Below, in pieces: positions 8,180-16,500 of a stretch of 64,000 nucleotides of DNA. The first letter of the stretch is position 1, and the number at the start of each line of letters is the position of its first letter. The notes beneath the pieces were generated by a model. It saw nothing but the letters and a program-made list of their open reading frames with translations. It did not search any database and was not told where the DNA came from. The position numbers and the translations under genes are program-made. The stretch is from M3007 sp032115775. GTDB taxonomy: Bacteria; Bacteroidota; Bacteroidia; Chitinophagales; Saprospiraceae. Location: positions 1 through 64,000 of the forward strand of contig JAUMBL010000058.1 in the NCBI GenBank assembly GCA_032115775.1, in the 5' to 3' direction.

Positions 8180-9958
8180 ATGGATTTCGATTGCTTATAC
8201 GACATCGTTTCTTATCAGTGCCGCCGTTATCCGCAGGCGGTGGCCGTTGCCGGGCGCCGGCGGGGCGGGGCTTGGCGCCGCTGGTCGGCTGCAGAACTGG
8301 AAGACGCTTCCCGAAAATTGGCCGCAGTGCTGTACGACCAGGGGCTTCGTCCGGGTGATTTTGCCGGTATCCTGGCGCACTGCGGCAGTCCGGAATGGCT
8401 ATTAACCGATTTGGCGCTACAACGCCTGGGCGTGATCGTCGCACCGATCCACGCCACGGCCAGGCCGGATGAAGTGGCGTTTATTCTCCGCGACAGCGGG
8501 ATGAAGCTTTGTTTTGTCAGCAATGCGGAGACGGCGGCTCATCTGAGGCGCAGCGGCGCGGCGCTTCCCATGCTGGCGGCGTTCGAACCGTTACCGGGGC
8601 TACCTGACCTGGCCTCGTGGCTGGCGCTGCCTGCCAGTACGGAAGCAGTCCGCTTCGTCGCCGAGCGGCGCGCCGACCCCGACGCGCCCGCCACGGTGCT
8701 GTACACCTCCGGCACGACCGGCCTGCCCAAAGGCGTGCTGCTTTCACACCGGAATATCGTCAGCAACGTGAAATCGGTATTGGCCATCGTACCGATTGAC
8801 CAGTCTTATGTTGCAGTCAGTTTTTTGCCTTTGAGCCACATTTTTGAGCGGATGGTGCTGTACGTCTATTTGGCGGCCGGCGTGTCTATCTGGTATGTGG
8901 AAACGCCGGAGGAACTGCCCGCCACCCTCCGGGAAGTCCGGCCGCACATTTTTACCGCCGTGCCGCGGGTATTGGAGCGTTCGTACGACCGCCTCCTGGC
9001 GCGCCGCGATACGCTGGGGAACGTGGGGCGTTGGATATTTGACTGGGCGGTGCGCCTGGGCTGCCGCTATCCCTACACGGGCGGGGGCGCCGTACCGTTC
9101 GTCTATCGGTTAAAACAGCTGGTTGCGGATGCGTTGGTATTCCGGCACTGGCGCAAGGCGCTGGGCGGTCGCCTGCAAGTCATTGTCGTGGGCGCCGCCG
9201 CCCTGCAACCCCGACTCGGGCGCCTGTTTAATGCTGCCGGCATCCGGGTGCGGGAAGGATACGGGCTGACGGAAACCAGTCCAGTCGTCGCTTTCAACCG
9301 CTTCGAACCCGGCGGCGTACACTTCGGTACCGTGGGGATTCCTGCGCCCGGGGTAGAGGTGCGCATCGCCCATCCGGATGAAAACGGCGAGGGCGAGATT
9401 GAAGTGCGGGGGCCGAACGTGATGTTGGGCTACCTGCACAATCCGGAAGAGACTGCCGCCAAATTCACTGCGGACGGGTGGTTGCGCACCGGCGATACCG
9501 GCCGATTTGAGCACAAGCGATTTTTGAAAATCACCGGCCGGATCAGTGAAATATTCAAGACCAGTTCGGGAAAATTCGTCGCGCCGGCCTACGTGGAAAG
9601 CCAGTTGCAGCAATCGCCGTTTATTCAGCACGCGCTGGTTGTCGGCTTGAATCAATCGCGCGTCGGGGCGGTCATATCGCCCAATTTCATCGCATTGGAA
9701 GCCTGGTGCCGCACGCACAACGTGCACTGGACGGCATCCGAGTTCATGATTTTCAATCCCAAGGTGCAACAGTTGTTTGAAAAAGAAATTGAGGCCATCA
9801 ATCGCGAACACCTGGAGTCCGCTGAGTACGTGCGCGTCTTTCGCCTGACGGCCGATGCCTGGACGGCGGAGAACGGCCTGCTGACGCCGACGCTGAAACT
9901 GCGGCGAAAGGATCTGACGAAGCGGTACGAGCCACTTTTGGAGGACATGTTCAGGTAA
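8180..9958 (+). CDS. Long-chain fatty acid-CoA ligase (AMP-forming)
   Basis: This 592-residue adenylate-forming enzyme activates a fatty acid with ATP and then transfers it to CoA. The phosphate loop YTSGTTGLPKG is at about 174-184, followed by LPLSHIFERM near 216. GYGLTETSP is near 360, the hinge region TGDTGRF near 437, GRISEIFKTSSGKFVAP near 453, and the catalytic lysine lies in LTPTLKLRRK near 570. Length and the long-chain-type hinge favour long-chain substrates over acetyl- or aryl-CoA synthesis. It follows the MFS gene closely. A strong bidirectional terminator lies downstream. Confidence 0.9.
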   Translation: MDFDCLYDIVSYQCRRYPQAVAVAGRRRGGAWRRWSAAELEDASRKLAAVLYDQGLRPGDFAGILAHCGSPEWLLTDLALQRLGVIVAPIHATARPDEVAFILRDSGMKLCFVSNAETAAHLRRSGAALPMLAAFEPLPGLPDLASWLALPASTEAVRFVAERRADPDAPATVLYTSGTTGLPKGVLLSHRNIVSNVKSVLAIVPIDQSYVAVSFLPLSHIFERMVLYVYLAAGVSIWYVETPEELPATLREVRPHIFTAVPRVLERSYDRLLARRDTLGNVGRWIFDWAVRLGCRYPYTGGGAVPFVYRLKQLVADALVFRHWRKALGGRLQVIVVGAAALQPRLGRLFNAAGIRVREGYGLTETSPVVAFNRFEPGGVHFGTVGIPAPGVEVRIAHPDENGEGEIEVRGPNVMLGYLHNPEETAAKFTADGWLRTGDTGRFEHKRFLKITGRISEIFKTSSGKFVAPAYVESQLQQSPFIQHALVVGLNQSRVGAVISPNFIALEAWCRTHNVHWTASEFMIFNPKVQQLFEKEIEAINREHLESAEYVRVFRLTADAWTAENGLLTPTLKLRRKDLTKRYEPLLEDMFR

Positions 9959-10075
9959 TACGAGCCGGCCAGGTTTGATGAAGCGTGAACGCGTGGATGG
10001 AATTTTCTCGCGGCGTTCAAAACGGCGTGTTTTCAACCGTAGGCGGGCGGGTGCACGCGTTGCAAAGCGTGTACA

Positions 10076-10127
10076 AAAAAGCAGACGCCGCAATTCGTTC
10101 TGAAACAAATTACGGCGTCTGCTTTTT
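10076..10127. terminator. Bidirectional intrinsic terminator
   Basis: A perfect 15-bp inverted repeat pairs AAAAAGCAGACGCCG (10076-10090) with CGGCGTCTGCTTTTT (10113-10127). The T-runs at both ends would stop the acyl-CoA ligase transcript on plus and the tRNA-Cys transcript on minus. Confidence 0.8.
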
Positions 10128-10149
10128 GAAACCCCGTTGGGGGCTCTCG

Positions 10150-10183
10150 GCTAATTTGCCTTTTTTGTAAAAAGGGAATTAGC
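10150..10183. terminator. AT-rich hairpin next to tRNA-Cys
   Basis: GCTAATT..CCTTTTT pairs with AAAAGG..AATTAGC across a short loop. It is 9 nt from the 3' end of the tRNA on minus and may help process or end that transcript. The core has a T-run in the stem, not after it. Confidence 0.45.
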
Positions 10184-10192
10184 TACTTGAAG

Positions 10193-10263
10193 AGGTCTCG
10201 AGCGGATTCGAACCGCTGTAGCAGGTTTTGCAGACCTGTGCCTAACCACTCGGCTACGAGACC
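10193..10263 (-). tRNA. tRNA-Cys (anticodon GCA)
   Basis: On the minus strand the sequence folds as a cloverleaf: acceptor stem GGTCTCG with CGAGACC, D arm GCC..GGC, anticodon stem CAGGT/ACCTG with loop CTGCAAA (anticodon GCA), and T arm GCGGTTCGAATCCGC. The discriminator base is U, the identity base for cysteinyl-tRNA synthetase. CCA is not encoded. Confidence 0.95.
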
Positions 10264-10407
10264 GTTTTTTGCGCTTGTATCCCGGATGAAAACCGGTTTA
10301 CAAATTTCCGCATGTGCCTAACGGAACGCAAAGATAAGGTTTTTGCTATGAAAGGCACAAGCCCTGCGGCAAAAGATTTTTTTTAAAAAACATTCGGGAG
10401 CAGAAAG

Positions 10408-10437
10408 TTTGCAAGCCAAAATCAAGGTCTATATTTG
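10408..10437 (+). promoter_or_regulatory. Bacteroidota promoter (TTTG -18- TATATTTG) of the symporter gene
   Basis: A TTTG -33 box at 10408-10411 and a TATATTTG -7 box at 10430-10437 are separated by 18 nt, close to the known Bacteroidota consensus. Transcription would start near 10442 and give a leader of about 65-70 nt before the ATG at 10510. Confidence 0.65.
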
Positions 10438-10509
10438 GGCGCGCTTGCGCAAAAGCCGAGAAATATTTGGCAAAACGCCACTATTATATGCAAAATTTAA
10501 CGAAATTTT

Positions 10510-12120
10510 ATGAGCAACCAACTTCAAACGCTCGATTACCTTGTTTTTTTGGTGTATTTTGTGATCGTATCCGGTTACGGTTATTGGATTTATCGGCGCA
10601 AAAAATCTGCTGAATCCAGCGCGACTGACTTTTTTTTGGCGGAGGGATCTTTGACTTGGTGGGCGATTGGCGCCTCGCTGATTGCGTCGAACATCAGCGC
10701 GGAGCAGTTCATCGGGATGTCCGGCTCGGGTTTTGCGATGGGTCTGGCGATTGCTTCGTATGAGTGGATGGCTGCTGCTACCCTGTTGGTTGTGGCGGTA
10801 TTTTTTATGCCGGGATACATTGCCAACAAGATTTACACGATGCCGCAATTTTTGGAGCGGCGATTTAGTCCGCTGGTAGCGACCATGATGGCGGTGTTTT
10901 GGTTATTGGTGTATGTATTTGTGAACCTCACTTCGATTCTTTATTTGGGCGCGATTGCGGTGTCCACCATTTCCGGGTTTAGTTTCACGGCCTGCGCGTT
11001 GTTTTTAGCGGTTTTTGCCATTATTATTACGCTGGGTGGTATGAAAGTGATTGGATATACGGATGTGATTCAGGTGGCGATTTTGGTCTTGGGCGGGCTT
11101 GCGACGACCTATCTGGCGCTCGACCTGGTGGCGCAGCAATTTGGCGGCAGCGGCATGTGGGCTGGTTTGGGGCATTTGCAAAAGCAGGCGCCCGATCATT
11201 TTCACATGATCTTTGACGAATCGAATCCTTATTATAAAGACCTGCCGGGTATGACCGTGCTGATTGGCGCGATGTGGATTGCGAATTTGAATTACTGGGG
11301 CTGCAATCAGTACATTACGCAGCGTGCGCTGGGGGCCAAATTAGAAACCGCCCGGAGCGGATTGCTTTTCGCTGCGCTGCTGAAGATGCTGATGCCGATT
11401 ATTGTCGTGCTGCCGGGTATCGCTGCGTTTGTGCTGTACCAGCAGGGCATGTTCCAGACTGAACTGGTCAATGCAGCCGGCGAGGTAAAGCCGGACAAGG
11501 CCTATCCGGTGCTGCTGAACCTACTCGGTCCCGGTCTGAAAGGGCTTTCTTTTGCAGCGTTGACGGCGGCCATTGTAGCGTCTTTGGCGGGCAAGGCCAA
11601 CTCGATCGCCACGATTTTCACGCTTGATTTGTACAAAAAGTACATGAACCGGGATGCATCGGAAGATACGCAGGTACGCATCGGGCGCTGGGCGATCATT
11701 GCCGCTATGATTATCGCGGTGTTGGTAGCGCCGCAGCTACAGCGCCTGGAGCAGGGTTTCCAGTTTATACAAGAATTTACCGGCCTGATTTCGCCGGGCG
11801 TTGTAGCGATCTTCCTGCTGGGTTTTTTCTGGAAACGCGCTACGGCGCCGGCCGCGCTGGTTGCCGCGCTGGCGACTATCCCGATGGGCTTCGGCATGAA
11901 ATGGCTGCTGCCGGACGTGCCCTTCCTCGACCGCATGGGTTGGGTGTTCCTCGTACTGGTGGCGGTGATGGTGATTATCAGCCTGCTGGATCCGACCAGC
12001 AAGGATAATCCGAAGGCGATGCAGGTGGATACCGCGACCTTCCGCACCTCGCCAGTTTTTGCGATTGGTGCGCTGCTGATTACGGGTTTGCTGGCGGCGT
12101 TGTATATTGTGTTTTGGTAA
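10510..12120 (+). CDS. Sodium/solute symporter (SSS family)
   Basis: This 536-residue inner-membrane protein has about 14 hydrophobic helices and the LeuT-like fold of the solute:sodium symporter family, which drives uptake with the sodium gradient. Early blocks are DFFLAEGSLTWWAIGASLIASNISAEQFIGMSGSG and GGMKVIGYTDVIQ. NLNYWGCNQYITQRALGAK is typical of sugar-type (SGLT-like) members. Length and the final hydrophobic helix (IGALLITGLLAALYIVFW) suggest a complete protein. The substrate is probably a sugar or inositol, by similarity only. A good promoter lies upstream and a composite hairpin repeat lies 20 nt downstream. Confidence 0.9.
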   Translation: MSNQLQTLDYLVFLVYFVIVSGYGYWIYRRKKSAESSATDFFLAEGSLTWWAIGASLIASNISAEQFIGMSGSGFAMGLAIASYEWMAAATLLVVAVFFMPGYIANKIYTMPQFLERRFSPLVATMMAVFWLLVYVFVNLTSILYLGAIAVSTISGFSFTACALFLAVFAIIITLGGMKVIGYTDVIQVAILVLGGLATTYLALDLVAQQFGGSGMWAGLGHLQKQAPDHFHMIFDESNPYYKDLPGMTVLIGAMWIANLNYWGCNQYITQRALGAKLETARSGLLFAALLKMLMPIIVVLPGIAAFVLYQQGMFQTELVNAAGEVKPDKAYPVLLNLLGPGLKGLSFAALTAAIVASLAGKANSIATIFTLDLYKKYMNRDASEDTQVRIGRWAIIAAMIIAVLVAPQLQRLEQGFQFIQEFTGLISPGVVAIFLLGFFWKRATAPAALVAALATIPMGFGMKWLLPDVPFLDRMGWVFLVLVAVMVIISLLDPTSKDNPKAMQVDTATFRTSPVFAIGALLITGLLAALYIVFW

Positions 12121-12140
12121 AGCGTCGTAAATGCGGGAAA

Positions 12141-12231
12141 TATTTCGCCGCCTTCGGCGGCGAAATAAAATAGTGAAGGGTCTTCTTTTTTTGATTTTTT
12201 TTAGAAAAAAATCAAAAAAAGAAGACCCTTC
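12141..12231. repeat. Family 2 composite double-hairpin element, copy 1
   Basis: Hairpin 1 is a perfect 12-bp stem, TATTTCGCCGCC (12141-12152) with GGCGGCGAAATA (12156-12167), loop TTC. After a 7-nt linker, AAATAGT, hairpin 2 is a perfect 27-bp inverted repeat (12175-12201 with 12205-12231): an outer arm GAAGGGTCTTC and an inner AT-rich core with a TAG loop. The same layout recurs in reverse at 56749-56841. It sits between convergent genes and may also terminate transcription. Confidence 0.75.
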
Positions 12232-12298
12232 GAAATATTATTTTTCTCCGAAAAGCCCAAGAGGCTTCTACGAAACGTCATAAAATAGCGACCGGTTG

Positions 12299-12327
12299 GA
12301 TTTTTTGATTAGAAAAAATCAAAAAAA
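12299..12327. repeat. Decayed relative of the family 2 AT-rich core
   Basis: GATTTTTTGATTAGAAAAA followed by TCAAAAAAAG resembles the inner core of hairpin 2 in the element 70 nt upstream, but the centre is shortened and the outer arm is not paired. The rest of the gap to 12394 holds no other recognisable feature. Confidence 0.4.
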
Positions 12328-12394
12328 GACAACTATTAAAAATATTACTTTCTTTTGAAGAAAAAATCGGGATTTCTACGCAGTCCCTGATTCA

Positions 12395-13576
12395 TTACAT
12401 CAAGCGCTGGACGCGCGTTTCCGGCCGGAGTGCCAGTTCTTCGTCCAATCCTTCGATCAAGAGGAGGCCGGGCGCTTTGCCGGGTTCCAGGGTACCGAGG
12501 GTATCGTCGAAGCCGAGCGCTTCGGCGCCGTGGAGGGTTGCCCAGCGGAGGAGCGTGGCGAAGGGAATGAAGCTTTGGTAGCGTGCGATGGTTTTCATTT
12601 CTTCGAGGATCGAGAGTTGCCAGTTGGAGGTAAGGCTGTCGGTGCCGAGGGCGACGCGCGCGTTGGAATCGAGAAAGGCCTGGTAATTAGGCAGGCGGTT
12701 TTCTATGTACAAATTGGCGTTGGGGCAAGAGGCCCAGTATGTGTGCGGGCTCCAGGCTTGCGCGGCGGCGATATCCTCGCGGGTCGTGAGCGTATTATGG
12801 ACGAAGAGCGTACGATTATCGGGGTTGAGGTGTTGGAGCGCGTAATGGATGGCGGTTTTGCCGATGGGCTCGAAATGATCAATCGGCGAGTTTGTTCGGG
12901 CAAAAAAATCGTAGAACTCGCCGCGACCTTCGAGGAAAAGGGTGTTTTCGGGCGGTGTTTCCTGATTGTGTATCGATACGGTGTCGCCCATGGGCGCATT
13001 GAACTCCCGTATTTTTTTAAACAGCTGCCGGCTGACCGAATACGTTGCGTGGGGCGTAAGTCCTTTCCGGCTGCCGGCGGCGAGCGTAAGCGCGTCGTAC
13101 ACCGCTTTCCAATCGGTGAACGCCGTTTCCGTTCTGGCTTCCTGGAACGAGTCGTAGAGTTCCACAAACGTATAGTAGCGCAAGCGGCCGCGCGATTTTG
13201 CGGCGAAGGTATCGGCGGTATTGGAAATATCGCCGACTGCCACGATGCCGCCTTCCAGCATCTCGCGTTCGGCCGTTTCGATGGCATCCAGAATGAGTTC
13301 CCTGGCCGCACCGCGATCCGTGATGACCCCAAAGATAAAGGGGATGAGACCGGAACCGGTGTGTATCCGGCCTTTCATGTGCGAGAGTTCCAGATGGCAG
13401 TGCGCGTTTACGAAGCCCGGTGCAAGCACGCCGCGGCGGATGTCGAGGCTTACCGGATCATGTTGATCGCGGGATTCGAGGGCTAGGATCGTACCTTGGT
13501 CATCGAGTATGACGACGCCCTTTTCGATTGGATCGGCGCTGATCGGGAATACCCAGTCGGCGGAATATTTATACAT
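12395..13576 (-). CDS. Amidohydrolase-superfamily metal-dependent hydrolase/deaminase
   Basis: This 393-residue protein has the layout of cytosolic amidohydrolases of the deaminase/chlorohydrolase group. A small N-terminal beta domain is followed by the metal-binding HxH in PGFVNAHCHLELSH (about 53-66), a conserved HATYSVS near 181, a metal-ligand histidine region FVHNTLTTREDI and the catalytic aspartate in ALGTDSLTSNWQLS near 314. The C-terminus returns to the beta domain (GTLEPGKAPGLLLIEGL). The substrate is not clear: an aromatic amine, guanine-like base or aminofutalosine are all possible for this group. It lies 6 nt downstream of sprA on the same strand, so the two may be co-transcribed. 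Confidence 0.85.
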   Translation of the reverse strand: MYKYSADWVFPISADPIEKGVVILDDQGTILALESRDQHDPVSLDIRRGVLAPGFVNAHCHLELSHMKGRIHTGSGLIPFIFGVITDRGAARELILDAIETAEREMLEGGIVAVGDISNTADTFAAKSRGRLRYYTFVELYDSFQEARTETAFTDWKAVYDALTLAAGSRKGLTPHATYSVSRQLFKKIREFNAPMGDTVSIHNQETPPENTLFLEGRGEFYDFFARTNSPIDHFEPIGKTAIHYALQHLNPDNRTLFVHNTLTTREDIAAAQAWSPHTYWASCPNANLYIENRLPNYQAFLDSNARVALGTDSLTSNWQLSILEEMKTIARYQSFIPFATLLRWATLHGAEALGFDDTLGTLEPGKAPGLLLIEGLDEELALRPETRVQRLM

Positions 13577-13581
13577 AGCCG

Positions 13582-16500
13582 TTAATTCAGTGTAAACTGC
13601 ACGGTGATACCGGCGTTCACGGTGGTAATGGGGAAAGACTGCGAGGTTTTGGGCACCGTTTTCCGGTAATCGGTGAATAAGCGCAATTTGAGCCTGCGGT
13701 TGAGCGTATAATCCACGGAGGGATTAATGCTGATCGTTCGGGCGCCGCGGGTGGGCACGGCCTGGTCGAGTTGGTCGAGGCGGTGGTTGATCGTGATATC
13801 GTCGCGCAGGTCGAAATCGAATTTAAACGTCATGTCGTTGGCGGCCGGCGGGCGGGCGCCGCCGGGTCCGGGCGCATTGCCGGTATCCGGCGCGGGTTTG
13901 CGGGCCTTTCCTTTTTTCCTGCCGGTGAGGAAGGGGATATTGACATCTTTCAGGCGGTAGCCGAACCCGACGGTGTAGCTGCTCGACTGCGTTTCCGCCA
14001 GTTGGTAATCAATAAAGGACATAGACAGGATGCGGGATTTTTTGAAATCCAGTCGGAACGTCATGTCGTTTTTGAGTTTCATATCAATACCGAGCAGGGG
14101 TTGGAACTGTTCGTTAATGACCACCTGCGGAATTTCGAAACGTGCGATGTAGTTAAAATTGAGCGTATCCACGGTAAACGGGGTTTGCGGATTATAAAAA
14201 ATATCCGTGTTGTACGAGTTCACCGTGAGCGTGCTTTTATAGCCGTGTTGGATTTGGAGGCTGGAGAATATTTTTTTGAGTGGCGCCAGTTTAGCGAGGC
14301 CGTTGTAATTGAGTTTCCAGTTTGGCGCCGGCAGCGTTTTGAACACGTCCAGTCCTACGGAACTGGGGTCTTTATCGGTGTAAGCCGAGATAAATGCCGG
14401 GATCAAGACTTCTTGTTGGATACGGCCGTAGCCGGCGGTGAATCCGGGGCCGTCTTTGGTGTGTTGTTCCGTGTTGCCGGCTGCTACTCCGAGGCGTTGA
14501 GAGATCACCGAGCGATTTTCTTCGTAGCGGTCGAAGAGCGCGTTGATATCCTGTCCGAACAGCGTATTCATGGCAAGATAAGAAATGGTATAGCTCCCCA
14601 TATCGCGTTGGGCGCGGTGTTCGAAGCGAACCGAATCGGGGCTGAGGTTAAAATTTTGATCTTTAAAGAGTTCCGTATTATTTCGGACATACTGTCGGTT
14701 GGCGCTGATTTCCACGCGAAAATCCTGGAAAGGTTCGATCGTCGCGACGCCATCCATATTTTGGGTATAATTCCGGGTAATTTGCTGATTGAGTTCCGGG
14801 CGGTGCGTGATCCAGCCTTGTGCGCCTGCATTGTCGAGCCAGGCGTTATTGGGTTGGAGGCCGGCGGCAAATTCCCATCCGGGGGCATTGAATCCCTCGC
14901 TGAGGCCGAGGAGTTTTGTTTCCGGCGTGAACCCTGGGATCACGGTACCGAAATTTTCGTTGTAAGTAAACCGCACCTTTCGCACCAGCAGCATCGGTCG
15001 GATCGCGATGCGTTCGGCCATGGAGGGTTGGCGGTCTTTTTTCTTTTCCTTGTCTTTTTCCTGTTGGCGTTTATCGCGGTCGGCCTTCGCGCCGGCCTTG
15101 CCGGCTGCGGGGTCGGGCGCGCCGCCGGGCGCGGCGGGATCAGCGCCGGGGAGGTCATTCTGTTTTTTTCGATTTGCACGGCGATCGTCGGGCGCTTCTT
15201 TACCGCCGGGCGCGCCGGGGCCGCTGCCGAGGCCGCCCTTACCGGACGAGCCGCCGCCGGGATCGCCGCCGCCGGGCTGGTTTCGTCCGCCGGGGGCGTT
15301 GCGGTCGCGGCCTGCGGGTGCGCCGCCTTTACCCGGTTTGTTAATTTTTTTCAAGTACGGGTTTTTGTCGTACAGTTTTTCAAAATCGAAATCGCCATTT
15401 ATTTGGCGGACATTGTTATTCTGTATGACATTCCCCAGGTCGCGGGAATTTTCAAAATTTCGGTATTGATCGGCCTCCAGGTTTTGGAGTTTGAGCGACT
15501 GGGCAGTCCAGGTGTATCCAGCCGTGTAGGAAGCCTTCATAGATACCCAATCGAGCAGGCGAAAATTCTTGAACGGCAGGGTATAATTCAGGCTGAAATT
15601 GTGCGTATAGTTTTTGGGGCGGCCCAGATTGAGCAGGTTGGTAATCATGGAGTCGCGGCGCTGCTGAGGCGTCACCTCGAAACCGTCGGGGTTGAATTGA
15701 AGCGGCTCGTCTATCAGGCTGCGGGCGGTTGCGTCGAAGTTGAAGCGGAGCGATTTCGCGATATCCCAGCCGAGATCGTAGTTGCGATCCCAGGTAAAGC
15801 GGCGGTTATAGAACGTATTGAGTTTGGGGTCTTCTCCGGCAAAGCGGTAAGTCGTGACGCCGGCGAGGCGCTCCAGGGTGGTGCTAAAGCCGTACGTATT
15901 GGGAATAGGATTCAGGTTTAATTCCTTCAGCCATTTGAGACTTTTATCGCTTTTGATAAGATTTTTAAGCGGCTGGATAGGTTTCAGGCCGGTGGTATAT
16001 TGATAATCAATAGCGCCTTTGTACTGATTCAATTCGTCGTTGATGATAAACGGATTGCGTTTGCGCTGTTGGTTGAAGGCATAGGTGAAGCTGAAATTTT
16101 CGATTGCAAAGGGCAGCGGCTTGCCGGAAGCGCCGGGGCTGCGTTCCTTGCGTACATTGGTAAAATTGAATCCCCGGACGGTGGTGACATTCTGCGCCAG
16201 GGTGCGGATACTATCGCGCTTGAGGGGGTCAGATTCGTCGCGGATTTTATCTTTGAGTTTGATATCCAGATCGTATGGATCGAATTCCGGGATACGCGTG
16301 GTATTGGAGAATTGGGCGTAGAACGGCAGTCGGAGTCCGAAGCTTTTGGGCAGGAACTTTCCGAGTTCGATATTCGAGGAGATATCGTATTGGATTACTT
16401 CTTCCCGTTGGCGCTGGATCAGTCGTTGCTCCAGGCTTCCCCAACCGATACCGGTGTAATTTCCGGCCATGGAGATATTGCCGAGATCGGCGAGCTTCAT

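Noticed and set aside
9985..10170. A 61-codon frame MNAWMEFSRGV... before the tRNA
   Set aside because: It runs through the bidirectional terminator and has no homology or start signals.
12141..12231. Family 2 hairpins as integron attC sites
   Set aside because: A variable paired stem recalls attC, but there are no GTTRRRY-type core sites, no cassette layout and no integrase in view.
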